Assembly (NCBI GenBank): GCA_043744215.1
Contig: JAYTVC010000071.1
Location: 1-50,364 of the forward strand
From: JBEEJL01 sp043744215
GTDB taxonomy: Bacteria; Pseudomonadota; Gammaproteobacteria; Burkholderiales; JBEEJL01
Direction: 5' to 3'
DNA length: 50,364 bases
The notes under the pieces: model-generated
The model's input: the letters and a program-made list of their open reading frames with translations, nothing else
What the model was told of the DNA's origin: nothing
Database searches by the model: none
Made by a program: the position numbers and the translations under genes
Part shown: one piece after another, positions 32,296 to 42,195 of the stretch
Position numbering within the stretch: position 1 is the first letter of the stretch
How the letters are laid out: each line of letters starts with the position of its first letter

Positions 32296-34218
32296 TTACT
32301 GCTTTTTGTTGCGGCGTCGCAGGAACAGCAGTACACCGGCTAACAACGCGGGCAAGGTCGGGTCAAACTGACCTTTGCCCGAACCGATGGCGCATCCACC
32401 GGCGGTTTTTGGCGTGTCCGCAACTGGTGTTGCCGGTGTTGCCGCTACGGGGGGCGCTGCTGCAAGGCTTTGCTCAGATACCCTGCCGACCGATGCACTA
32501 TTGGGGTTTGTTAATGAGGTGTCGGTGAACCAGATGCTTCCATCCGCGCCCATGGCAATATCCCGTACTGATTTTTCTTTGTGCTTATCATCGTCGTCGT
32601 CGCTGTGCATCAATTTTGCGAAACTGAGCATGCCATCAGGCGTGATGACGCCGACGTTGTTACTGTCTTTAATGCTGAAGTACACAGTGCCAGATGGGCT
32701 GATTAGAATACGGTCGGGCGATTGCTCCGACGGCAAGCTGTATTCCTTATCCACCATGCCGGTCGCCGTGTTGAAGCGGGCTACTTTACGCGTGCCGGTT
32801 AAGGTGACCCAAACATAGCTCGAAGTATTATCGACCGCCACCGACTTGGGTTTGCTGGCGACAGGTAAGTCGAACTCGGTAATCGCACCCGTACTGTAAT
32901 TGATGCTTCCGAGTTTGCTGATATTTTTCTCGGCAAACCAGGCAGCAGTTTTACCTCCGGCGATGTAAGCCAGCCCCGCATTCACAGTGGGCAACGCGAA
33001 CTCAGTGACTTTCGTGCCGTCTGCGGTGATCATGCCGATTTTGTTTGCCCGCGTCTCGGTAAACCACAAATTGCCATCGCTGCCTTTGGTAATTCCCGTC
33101 AGGCCGCTATTCGGCGTGGCTACACTGTGATGCATTTGTACGCCTGCTACGGTGATGTGGCCGATGCTGTTAGTGCCGCGCTCGGTGAACCAGACGGCGC
33201 CGCCAGTATCCGGGCCGTCGGTCAAATCACGCGGTTTGCTGCCTTTTGGTAACTTGAATTCCGTTTTTGTCATGGCGACTGGGTCGAGCAGAACAATCTT
33301 GCTGTCGCCAGATTTGATATACCACAAGTTACCGTCAGCAATCGCCACTAACAAATCATCTTCATCGCCTAAGACATCAATAATCGTCTTGTTCCAAGGG
33401 TCGGTTGGTGTTCCCGTTGGAGTCGGCGTAGCGGTCGGTGCCGGTGTAGGTACTGGCGTAGTTGTAGGTACTGGTGTAGTTGTTGGTTTTGGTGTTGGTT
33501 TTGGTGTTGGTGTTTGTGTTGGTGTTTGTGTTGGTGTTGGTGTTGGCGTCGGTGCGGCTGTAGCTGCACCAGCACCAGCCAAATTGACACGATGCGGACT
33601 GCCTGTGGCGTTGTCAGTAATAGACAGGCTTCCGCTGCGTGCGCCGGCCGCTGTCGGCTTGAACGTTACGGTAATCGCGCACGACATATTCATCATGACA
33701 GGCATTGCGCAAGTGTTAGTTTGCGAAAAATCTGCGCCGGTTAGCGCTACGCTGGAAACAACCAGGCTTGCATTGCCAGTGTTTTTCACCGTGACGGTTT
33801 GCATCGGTGCTGATGCGCCAACTATCGTGGAAGGGAAGGTCAGCGTAGTCGCCGACAAGTTGATTACAGGCGCCGGCACGGGTGTGGGTGTCGGGGTAGG
33901 TGCTTTGCAGTTTGGGTAACAAGCGGTTGCGGCGGCAATATTGGTGATTTCAGGGCCGGTGAGCGCTTTTAACGACGCTGATTGCATCGCCCCGACACCG
34001 CCGTTAGCAATGGCTTTCTGGATGAGTGTAGGGTTATTCGCCCCATTAGGCGCTTTATTATTCGGCGCATTGCCCATGCCCCCGTGGCACGCGGCGCAAT
34101 TAGTATCATAAAGTTTGGAGCCTGCAATTACGTCAGTTGTCTGGGCTGCCAATGGCTTTGCGGATAGGGCGAAAAAAAACAAGAGTCCAAAAAGTGTAAT
34201 TTGTGGTGTACGAGTCAT
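32296..34218 (-). CDS. Exported cytochrome c / Ig-like / beta-propeller protein with C-terminal sorting-like tail
   Basis: The 640-residue mosaic starts with a signal peptide (to about residue 25, ...LAAQ). A c-type cytochrome domain follows with haem site CAACH at 41-45 and a possible distal Met in VGAMQS. Next come a short TP-rich linker, an Ig-like choice-of-anchor D domain (about 115-220), a long Pro/Thr linker (about 222-275), and a propeller of the streptogramin-lyase/NHL kind, with repeats like GNLWFTETRANKIGMI. The tail has GGC, DPTLPALLAGVLLFL and RRRNKK, the Gly-rich/helix/basic plan of CTERM sorting signals, perhaps of the JDVT type. An AGGAG site precedes ATG 34218. Function is unknown; surface electron transfer or adhesion are guesses. 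Confidence 0.8.
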   Translation of the reverse strand: MTRTPQITLFGLLFFFALSAKPLAAQTTDVIAGSKLYDTNCAACHGGMGNAPNNKAPNGANNPTLIQKAIANGGVGAMQSASLKALTGPEITNIAAATACYPNCKAPTPTPTPVPAPVINLSATTLTFPSTIVGASAPMQTVTVKNTGNASLVVSSVALTGADFSQTNTCAMPVMMNMSCAITVTFKPTAAGARSGSLSITDNATGSPHRVNLAGAGAATAAPTPTPTPTQTPTQTPTPKPTPKPTTTPVPTTTPVPTPAPTATPTPTGTPTDPWNKTIIDVLGDEDDLLVAIADGNLWYIKSGDSKIVLLDPVAMTKTEFKLPKGSKPRDLTDGPDTGGAVWFTERGTNSIGHITVAGVQMHHSVATPNSGLTGITKGSDGNLWFTETRANKIGMITADGTKVTEFALPTVNAGLAYIAGGKTAAWFAEKNISKLGSINYSTGAITEFDLPVASKPKSVAVDNTSSYVWVTLTGTRKVARFNTATGMVDKEYSLPSEQSPDRILISPSGTVYFSIKDSNNVGVITPDGMLSFAKLMHSDDDDDKHKEKSVRDIAMGADGSIWFTDTSLTNPNSASVGRVSEQSLAAAPPVAATPATPVADTPKTAGGCAIGSGKGQFDPTLPALLAGVLLFLRRRNKKQ

Positions 34219-34331
34219 GGGATTCTCCTTGCTGTTTGACTGGACGAAGCTTGAGTAAACTGGAGTCTAATTGGGACTAATTTCCCGGTTAGAAAAAGCA
34301 GTTTGCGTGGGAATAATTGACACGTCAAGAA

Positions 34332-34360
34332 AAATTTGTGAAACAAATCACAAATTTTTT
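34332..34360. terminator. AT-rich hairpin
   Basis: AAATTTGTG and CACAAATTT are perfect inverted arms around an eight-base loop, with a T-run after on the plus strand. It sits in the 280-bp gap between the propeller-protein start and the livF stop. No plus-strand gene ends here, so it may be a bidirectional terminator-like hairpin or an operator. Confidence 0.4.
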
Positions 34361-34382
34361 AAGCTTAAAACGTTGATATAAT

Positions 34383-34411
34383 AATAATTAAATGAAATCA
34401 ATTAGTTACAA
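34383..34411 (+). repeat. IHF-like dispersed element, copy 8 (downstream of livF)
   Basis: AATAATTAAATGAAATCAAT then TAGTTACAA. The core AATCAATTAGTTA matches WATCAANNNNTTR. It is not directly upstream of any gene in its orientation. It lies 88 bp beyond the livF stop and about 165 bp upstream of the divergent cytochrome/propeller gene. Confidence 0.82.
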
Positions 34412-34498
34412 TCAAAACAAAACGCGCAAGTGCGCCTGCTTTGAAATGGGGATTTTCTTGATCGGGGAAACTTTGAAGCTGGAGATGTAAAGAGCAGC

Positions 34499-35245
34499 TC
34501 AGGCAGCGGGAGTGAGATATTTCCCCGAAGACAGTCCAAGGTAGGTTTCGACGACTTTGGGATTATGCGTTAGGGACTGGCTGTCGCCTTCCAGTGTGAT
34601 TTCACCTGTCTCCAGCACATACCCATAGTCGGCGACTTGCAGCGCAGCATGGGCGTTTTGTTCGACCAGCAAAATGGATACGCCGCTGGCGCGCAGTTGC
34701 GCGAAGGAGTGGAAAATTTCTTTGACAATTAACGGCGCAAGGCCGAGCGAAGGCTCATCGAGCATGAGCAGTTTGGGTTTTGCCATTAGTGCGCGGCCAA
34801 GTGCCAGCATTTGCCGCTCGCCGCCGGAGAGGGTGTTGGCCAGTTGCGAGGCGCGTTCTTTGAGGCGTGGAAATAGCGCATAAATTTTTTTCAAATCATC
34901 AGCAATGCCTTGCTCGCGCTTACGATAGCGGCGGTAGGCACCGAGCATGAGGTTGTCGGCCACATTCATTTCACCGAACAGGTCGCGCTTTTCCGTTACC
35001 AGCGAAATACCCATGCCGACGCGGTCTTCCGTAGGGATGTCGTTCACGGACTCACCGAGATAGCGCACGTCGCCGGTCGAGGGCAACACCCCCGCCAGCG
35101 CAGAGAGCAGCGTGGTTTTGCCTGCGCCATTGGGGCCGATTACCGTGACGATTTGTCCCGCTTCGACGTGTAGCGCGATATGTCGAATGGCTTCGACTTT
35201 GCCGTATTTTACGCCGAGGTCATTTACGGATATCAGCGCGCTCAT
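34499..35245 (-). CDS. livF: Branched-chain-type ABC transporter ATP-binding protein LivF
   Basis: The 248-residue ATPase has Walker A (GPNGAGKTT), signature LSGGERQM, Walker B (LLMLDEPSLGLAP) and the LivF-typical EQNAHAALQVADYGYVLETG. It forms the second nucleotide-binding subunit of a Liv/HAAT importer. Its start overlaps the livMG stop (ATGA). Substrate cannot be read from this subunit. Confidence 0.94.
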   Translation of the reverse strand: MSALISVNDLGVKYGKVEAIRHIALHVEAGQIVTVIGPNGAGKTTLLSALAGVLPSTGDVRYLGESVNDIPTEDRVGMGISLVTEKRDLFGEMNVADNLMLGAYRRYRKREQGIADDLKKIYALFPRLKERASQLANTLSGGERQMLALGRALMAKPKLLMLDEPSLGLAPLIVKEIFHSFAQLRASGVSILLVEQNAHAALQVADYGYVLETGEITLEGDSQSLTHNPKVVETYLGLSSGKYLTPAA

Positions 35246-37017
35246 GCTACGCCTCCCAGATAGGCTTCGCGCACAGCCGGGTTTTGCTGCACTTCTTGCG
35301 GCCGGCCTTCAGCCAATTTCGCGCCGAAACTCATTACCACCAGTTTGTCGGCGAGGGTCATCACGAATTCCATATCGTGTTCCACCAATAAAATCGACAT
35401 CCCTTCCGCGCGCAATTTGCGCAGCAGTTTCGCCAGATCTACTTTTTCTAGGTAGCGTAATCCGGCAGCAGGTTCGTCGAGCAGCAGCATGATGGGGTCG
35501 GCGGCGAGCGCGCGGGCGATTTCGAGAATGCGTTGTTTGCCCAACGGCAGGTTGCCGGCCAGTTCATGCATGTCGTCGGCCAAACCGACGCGCTGCAATT
35601 GTTGTGCGGCATTTTGCAGCAGGGCGGCTTCCTGTTTGCGGTCGAGTTTCAGCGCCGCCTTAAGCAAACCTTGATCGCCGCGTTGGTGCGCGCCGATCGC
35701 GACGTTTTCCAACGCGGTCAATTGCGGCAATAGCTTGACGTGTTGGAAAGTGCGCGCGATTCCAAGCCTGGCGATGCGCCGCGACGGCAGATTGTCAATG
35801 CGCTGTCCGCGAAATTGAATTTCGCCTTTGGTGAGCGGCGCGACGCCGGTGATCAAATTGAACATGGTGGATTTGCCCGCGCCATTGGGGCCGATCAAGC
35901 CCACCAGTTCACCGGCACTGACATCGAAGCTGATTTGATTCACGGCGATGAGGCCGCCGAAATGTTTTTCTGCCTGCTTCACCTGCAACAACACTTCGCC
36001 GTGTTGCGGCTTGGCGCGTGATGCAAGATGGTCGGCTGCGGTTATCGACAGTTTGTCGGCAGGCAAAATATTTTCCGTAGCGCGTTTCAAATAGGGCCAC
36101 AAGCCATCTCGCGCTTTTTGCAGCAGCAACACGATGAGAATGCCGAATACGAGAATTTCGAAATTGCCTTCCTGCCCGAGCAATTTTGGCAAAATGCTTT
36201 GCAGGGAATGTTTTAATACCGTGATCAACGCCGCGCCCAGCACCGCGCCCCACACATAACCCGCGCCGCCAACGACGGCCATGAACAGAAATTCCATGCC
36301 CCAATTGAGGCCAAACGAAGTCGGATTCACATAGCGTTGCACATGGGCGTAGAGCCAGCCGGAAATGGCCGCTAAAAATGCCGCGTACAAAAATACATGG
36401 ATTTTCAGTTGTGCCGTATCGACACCGAAACTCTCGGCCATTATGCCGCGCCCCTTCAGCGTGCGAATGGCGCGGCCGCTGCGCGAGTTCAAAATATTCT
36501 GCGTCAGCCACACGGCGGCCATCAGCACCAGCCAGATCATCGCGTAGCAGGCACGCTCGGATTTGATTTCCCAGCCGAAAATTTTTACTGTGGGAATGTT
36601 GCCGAAGCCGGTGAACAAACCCAGCGCATCGGAATTGCCAAACGCATAATACAAACTAATACCCCAGGCGATGGTAGCCAATGGCAGAAAATGCCCGCTC
36701 AAGCGCAAAGTTACAAAGCCGAGAATATAGGCGACGACCAAGGTCAGCACGATGCCAGCGATTAAACCGAGCCAGGGCGACGATGCCATTTGTGTCGAGA
36801 TGACGCCGCTAGTGTACGCGGCCAAACCGACAAAGGCCGCCTGGCCGAAAGAAATTTGGCCGGCCACGCCGGTGAGCATGACGATGCCCAATGCGACCAT
36901 CGCGTAAAGGCCGATGTAATTGAGCAGCGTGATGTAGTAGGTCGATAGCACGAGCGGTGCCAGCAGCAAAACGGCACCGAGCAGCAGGTAGCGTTTCTTG
37001 ATCGGCAAGGCGGTCAT
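35242..37017 (-). CDS. Fused Liv permease-ATPase (LivM-LivG)
   Basis: The 591-residue protein joins two usually separate subunits. Residues 1 to about 315 are a LivM permease (eight or more helices; GQISFGQAAFVGLAAYTSGV; the coupling-loop segment RTLKGRGIMAESFGVD). After a linker of about 30 residues, from about 340, comes a complete LivG ATPase with Walker A (GPNGAGKST), a LivG-type signature (GNLPLGKQRILEIA), Walker B (IMLLLDEPAAGL) and EHDMEFVM. The start is the ATG overlapping the livH stop; the open frame further upstream shadows livH. Such fusions are known in proteobacteria. I see no frameshift, so it should make one polypeptide. Confidence 0.92.
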   Translation of the reverse strand: MTALPIKKRYLLLGAVLLLAPLVLSTYYITLLNYIGLYAMVALGIVMLTGVAGQISFGQAAFVGLAAYTSGVISTQMASSPWLGLIAGIVLTLVVAYILGFVTLRLSGHFLPLATIAWGISLYYAFGNSDALGLFTGFGNIPTVKIFGWEIKSERACYAMIWLVLMAAVWLTQNILNSRSGRAIRTLKGRGIMAESFGVDTAQLKIHVFLYAAFLAAISGWLYAHVQRYVNPTSFGLNWGMEFLFMAVVGGAGYVWGAVLGAALITVLKHSLQSILPKLLGQEGNFEILVFGILIVLLLQKARDGLWPYLKRATENILPADKLSITAADHLASRAKPQHGEVLLQVKQAEKHFGGLIAVNQISFDVSAGELVGLIGPNGAGKSTMFNLITGVAPLTKGEIQFRGQRIDNLPSRRIARLGIARTFQHVKLLPQLTALENVAIGAHQRGDQGLLKAALKLDRKQEAALLQNAAQQLQRVGLADDMHELAGNLPLGKQRILEIARALAADPIMLLLDEPAAGLRYLEKVDLAKLLRKLRAEGMSILLVEHDMEFVMTLADKLVVMSFGAKLAEGRPQEVQQNPAVREAYLGGVA

Positions 37018-38051
37018 TCTTCTTCCTCCACATGATGGGATGTGAACGAACGCCACAACAACACGGGAATGACCGCCATAAACACGATGACTTCTTTGTA
37101 CGCGCTGGCCCAGAACGACGCGAAGGATTCCATCAAGCCGACGAAAATCGCACCCGCGGCGGCGATAGGATAACTGACCAGGCCGCCGATGATGGCCCCG
37201 ACGAATCCCTTCAGGCCGATGAGAAAACCGGAGTCGTAATATAAAGTCGCAATCGGTCCGATGAGCAAACCGGACACCGCACCGATCAACGCCGCCAGCG
37301 TAAAACTCGCGCGGCCTGACATCACCGCGCTGATGCCAACAAGATGCGCGCCATTGCGATTGATGGCTGTGGCGCGCAGGGCTTTGCCGTAGAGTGTTTT
37401 TTCGAACAGCAAATACAAGCCAATAATCAACAGGGCACTCACGCCCAGCACCCACAAACTTTGTCCACTGATACGCAACACGCCCAGCTCGAACGACGCA
37501 TCGCTGAACGCCGGGGTGCGCACGCCTTCGGGGCCGAAGAACACCAGGCCTAAACCCAGCAATGCCAAATGAAGTGCGACGGATGCGATGAGCAACACCA
37601 GCACCGACGCTTCGGCCATCGGCTCGTAAGCGAGGCGATAAATAATCGGGCCTAGGGGAATGACCAATAACAAAGTGAGACAAATTTGAATAAGCAGATT
37701 CGGTTTGGTCGGCGCGATCATATAAACCAAAATCGCCAGCGCAGATGGCAGCAGCAAAAATTGCCCGAAAATTTTAGGCAGATTTTTTTGACGCTTGTGT
37801 TTTATTGCGGCGTAAAATTCTTTCAACGCCACCAGCGCGCATCCGACCAACAGTAACCAAAGCGTGCCCGGCACTTTGCCCAGTTGAAAACTGGCGAGCG
37901 TGAGCGCGCTGAAGCTGACGAACTCTCCTTGTGGAATAAAAATTACCCGCGTAACCGCGAACACCAGCACCAGCGACAACGCGAGCAGCGCATACACTGC
38001 ACCATTGGTGAGGCCATCTTGCGATAACAGCAGTGCGATTTCAGTATTCAT
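37014..38051 (-). CDS. livH: Branched-chain-type ABC transporter permease LivH
   Basis: The 345-residue permease has the LivH start (LLSQDGLTNGAVYALLALSLVL) and the conserved ATAINRNGAHLVGISAVMSG coupling region. It is about 40 residues longer than typical LivH, with extra sequence around residues 60-130. Its end overlaps livMG by four bases. A strong hairpin separates it from livK. Confidence 0.92.
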   Translation of the reverse strand: MNTEIALLLSQDGLTNGAVYALLALSLVLVFAVTRVIFIPQGEFVSFSALTLASFQLGKVPGTLWLLLVGCALVALKEFYAAIKHKRQKNLPKIFGQFLLLPSALAILVYMIAPTKPNLLIQICLTLLLVIPLGPIIYRLAYEPMAEASVLVLLIASVALHLALLGLGLVFFGPEGVRTPAFSDASFELGVLRISGQSLWVLGVSALLIIGLYLLFEKTLYGKALRATAINRNGAHLVGISAVMSGRASFTLAALIGAVSGLLIGPIATLYYDSGFLIGLKGFVGAIIGGLVSYPIAAAGAIFVGLMESFASFWASAYKEVIVFMAVIPVLLWRSFTSHHVEEEE

Positions 38052-38089
38052 GGATTATGTTTTGCGAAAGCGTTGGCCATAAATAGAAA

Positions 38090-38119
38090 AATGGGTAGAT
38101 GTTTGACCATCTACCCATT
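38090..38119 (-). terminator. Hairpin terminator/attenuator between livK and livH
   Basis: AATGGGTAGATG and CATCTACCCATT are perfect 12-bp inverted arms with a six-base loop. On the minus strand a T-rich tract (TTTTTC) follows. It lies between the solute-binding gene and the permease genes, where partial termination would give excess binding protein, as in many ABC operons. Confidence 0.75.
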
Positions 38120-38124
38120 GTTTC

Positions 38125-38153
38125 GTAACTCATTGATTATAAACAATTATTTT
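38125..38153 (-). repeat. IHF-like dispersed element, copy 9 (livK-livH gap)
   Basis: On the minus strand: AAATAATTGTTTATAATCAA then TGAGTTACG. The core AATCAATGAGTTA matches WATCAANNNNTTR and TATAAT is present. It starts eight bases after the livK stop and precedes the hairpin at 38090-38119. Confidence 0.85.
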
Positions 38154-38160
38154 AATATTT

Positions 38161-39306
38161 TCAATTGAGTATTTTCCATGTCCCGTTTTCAATTCTGACC
38201 ATGGTGCGCGCATTTTCATCCAGCCCTGCATGATCGGTCGCGCTAAAGTTGAACACACCGTGCGAACCCGCCAAACCTTTGATGCTTTCAATGGCATCAC
38301 GCAACGCCGCGCGGAATGCTTCGCTGCCGGGCTGCGCTTTTTTCAGTGCTTCGGGAATGGCTCGCTCCAATACTAATTTGGTATCCCACGCATGGCCGCC
38401 AAACCCCGAACGGCTGCCTTCGCCGTGTGCGCCTTCATATAATTTGGCATATTCGAGGCCGGCTTTTTTTGCCGGATGGGAATCGGGTAATTGCTCGGCC
38501 ACCAACAACGGGCCGACCGGCATCAAGCCATTCTCTACCGCTTTGCTGCCGACACGAATAAAGTCTTTGTTGGCTGCGCCGTGGGTCTGGTAAATTTTGC
38601 CTTTGTAATTGCGCTCGGCCAGTGTGGTGTGGGGCAGCGCGGCAGGTGTGCCCGAGCCGGCCACCAGAATCGCATCGGGATTCACCGATACCAGTTTCAA
38701 CACTTGTGCCGTAACCGACGTATCGGTGCGCGCATATTTTTCATCGGCCAGAATTTTGATGCCGTTGGCTTCGGTGGCGCGCTTCATTTCTTTCAGCCAG
38801 CCTTCGCCGTACGGATCGGCATAACCGATAAAGCCCATCGTCTTGATACCGGATGCGGCCATTTGTTTGGCAATGGCATCGGCCATCAGCGAATCGCCCT
38901 GCGGCACTTTGAATATCCAGCGGCGCTTTTCATCTTGCGGCTCGACAATGCGGGCCGAGTTCGCCAGCGAGATCATCGGTGTTTTGGCTTCGGCCACGAC
39001 ATCGACCATCGCCATGGAATTCGGCGTGGTGGTGGAGCCGATGATGATGTCCACTTTGTCTTCGCTGAGAAATTTTTTCGCATTGCTCACGGCCTTGGCG
39101 GTATCGCTGGCGTCATCGAGCACGATGTATTCCATTTTTTGCCCGCCAATCGTAGCGGGGTAAAACGCGACCGTATTTTTTTCCGGAATACCCAGCGACG
39201 CAGCGGGGCCGGTGGTGGATAAGGTGATACCCACTTTGATATCGGCGTGGGCAGGCGAATACAACAGGGCGGCCAACAAGCCGGACAGGGCTGCAACTTT
39301 CTTCAT
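38161..39306 (-). CDS. livK: Liv-type periplasmic solute-binding protein
   Basis: The 381-residue protein has a signal peptide (MKKVAALSGLLAALLYSPAHA) and a periplasmic-binding type I fold (DIKVGITLSTTGPAASLGIP, then VLDDASDTAKAVSNAKKF). ATG 39306 has a very strong GAGGAGGAAG site; an upstream in-frame start gives 16 atypical residues. The operon order livK-livH-livMG-livF is complete. Placed between phenylacetate and homogentisate genes, the transporter may import an aromatic acid rather than branched-chain amino acids; this is inference. Confidence 0.92.
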   Translation of the reverse strand: MKKVAALSGLLAALLYSPAHADIKVGITLSTTGPAASLGIPEKNTVAFYPATIGGQKMEYIVLDDASDTAKAVSNAKKFLSEDKVDIIIGSTTTPNSMAMVDVVAEAKTPMISLANSARIVEPQDEKRRWIFKVPQGDSLMADAIAKQMAASGIKTMGFIGYADPYGEGWLKEMKRATEANGIKILADEKYARTDTSVTAQVLKLVSVNPDAILVAGSGTPAALPHTTLAERNYKGKIYQTHGAANKDFIRVGSKAVENGLMPVGPLLVAEQLPDSHPAKKAGLEYAKLYEGAHGEGSRSGFGGHAWDTKLVLERAIPEALKKAQPGSEAFRAALRDAIESIKGLAGSHGVFNFSATDHAGLDENARTMVRIENGTWKILN

Positions 39307-39477
39307 GACTTCCTCCTCGGTGAATGGAACGGTTCGGTTGATAGCTCGAATCAAGCTTCAAGTTTCTAATGGTTATTGGGGTAATGCGTTGACGTCATTC
39401 TACTGCAAAAAAAAACTATTTTGGGTGAGTAAAATTACCACTTTCGGTGAAATTTGTAAGCATGCAGACAGTAAAGC

Positions 39478-40460
39478 TCAAGGCTTGAATTGTCGCACCG
39501 TTTGCTCAATGGCGCCAAAAAATGATTCATTGTTTTTATTCAACATTTCAATGCGCACGCTGTCGCCGAATTTCAAAAACGGCGTAACGGGTTTGCCCGT
39601 CTCTATCGTTTCGAGGCAACGCTTTTCAGCAATGCAGGCAGAGCCACTGCTGCGATCAATATTCGACACGGTGCCCGAGCCGATGATTGAACCCGCTTCC
39701 AGCGCCCGCGTCTTCGCTGCGTGGGCGATAAGCTGTGCGAAGTCGAAGGTCATATCGACGCCCGCGTTGGGCATGCCGAATAATTTTCCATTTACGTGAA
39801 CCGTCAGTGGCAAATGCAGTTTGCGTCCATCCCATGCATCGCCCAATTCATCGGGCGTCACCGCAACGGGCGAAAATGCGCTGGCGGGTTTGCTCTGAAA
39901 AAATCCGAAACCCTTCGCCAACTCAGCAGGAATCAAATTGCGCAAACTCACATCGTTCACCAGCATCAGCAATTTGATGTGCGTCGCGGCCTCGATGGCA
40001 GACGCGCCCATCGAAACATCATCAGTGATCACCGCGACTTCACCTTCCAGATCGATACCCCAATCTTCCGATGCCATCACAATATCGTCGCGCGGGCCGA
40101 TGAAGCTGTCGGATCCACCTTGATACATCAGCGGGTCGGTCCAGAACGAGGCGGGCATCTCGGCACCGCGCGCTTTGCGCACCAGTTCGACATGATTCAC
40201 GTACGCGCTGCCGTCAGCCCATTGATACGCGCGCGGCAGTGGCGAATGACAATCTTTAGCATTGAAAGCGAAGGCGTGACGTGCCGCGCCGTTGTTTAAT
40301 GCTGCATAAACTTCAGCGAGTTTCGGTTGGTTTGCTTTCCAGTTATCGAGGGCGGATTGAAGGGTGGGCGCAATGTCGGCAACGGTTTGTGCCATCGCGA
40401 GATCGCGCGAGACAACAACCAGCGTACCATCGCGGCCGCCACGTTTGAGCGTTGCCAATT

Positions 40461-40464
<4 letters not shown>
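39478..40464 (-). CDS. fahA: Fumarylacetoacetate hydrolase family protein
   Basis: FahA cleaves fumarylacetoacetate to fumarate and acetoacetate, the last step of homogentisate breakdown. The 328-residue protein has a small N-terminal domain and the FAH fold from about residue 75. The metal site appears as DLEGEVAVITDD, and LEAGSIIGSGTVSN is the conserved catalytic-loop region. It overlaps hmgA by four bases. No maleylacetoacetate isomerase is in the window; it is either elsewhere or replaced. Confidence 0.92.
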
Positions 40465-41819
<1,355 letters not shown>

Positions 41820-41829
41820 AGGTCCATTC

Positions 41830-42033
41830 TCATTTTGTTTTCATCGCTTCAACACGCGATTGTTTGATGGCTTCGCGCAGAATGGACATGTCGCCAATGT
41901 GGTTTGCCAATAATAAAACAAGTTTCGCGTTGAGTTCCACGCTTTGCGCATTGCTGAGATCGCGATGGGCATCGATGAGAGTTTGGTAAAAATCATCGGG
42001 GGCGGTGAGATTGGGGTTGGTGTTCAAAGGCAT
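41830..42033 (-). CDS. DUF2783 small protein
   Basis: The 67-residue helical protein (MPLNTNPNLTAPDDFYQTLI ... NHIGDMSILREAIKQS) matches the DUF2783 type found with hmgA and an FAD monooxygenase in many betaproteobacteria. It has no known function. ATG 42033 is preferred to a TTG four codons upstream. It lies 10 bp upstream of hmgA, so it is probably co-transcribed. Confidence 0.8.
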   Translation of the reverse strand: MPLNTNPNLTAPDDFYQTLIDAHRDLSNAQSVELNAKLVLLLANHIGDMSILREAIKQSRVEAMKTK

Positions 42034-42122
42034 AAATATTTCCAAAAAGAACGGTCAGTCATCTTGAAACTTCCTTGCTTTCAAGGCGTGATGAGGCGGC
42101 TGTCTGTGCTGATTGAACGGAG

Positions 42123-42170
42123 ACCCATCCCCATCCTAACCTTCCCCTTGAAGGGGAAGGGATTTCTTTC
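42123..42170 (+). repeat. CCCCTTGAAGGGG repeat, third copy
   Basis: ACCCATCCCCATCCTAACCT, then the palindromic CCCCTTGAAGGGG and GGGATTTCTTTC. It is nearly identical to the pair at 28055-28181. It lies between the FAD monooxygenase stop and the DUF2783 gene, and could act as a transcript hairpin inside the operon. Confidence 0.85.
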
Positions 42171-42195
42171 TACGTGCGCATATTGAATGAAGCAA

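Noticed and set aside
33152..33919. 255-residue plus-strand frame rich in Val-Gly repeats
   Set aside because: It is the antisense of the Pro/Thr linker and propeller in the cytochrome/propeller gene; the repeats mirror its linker codons.
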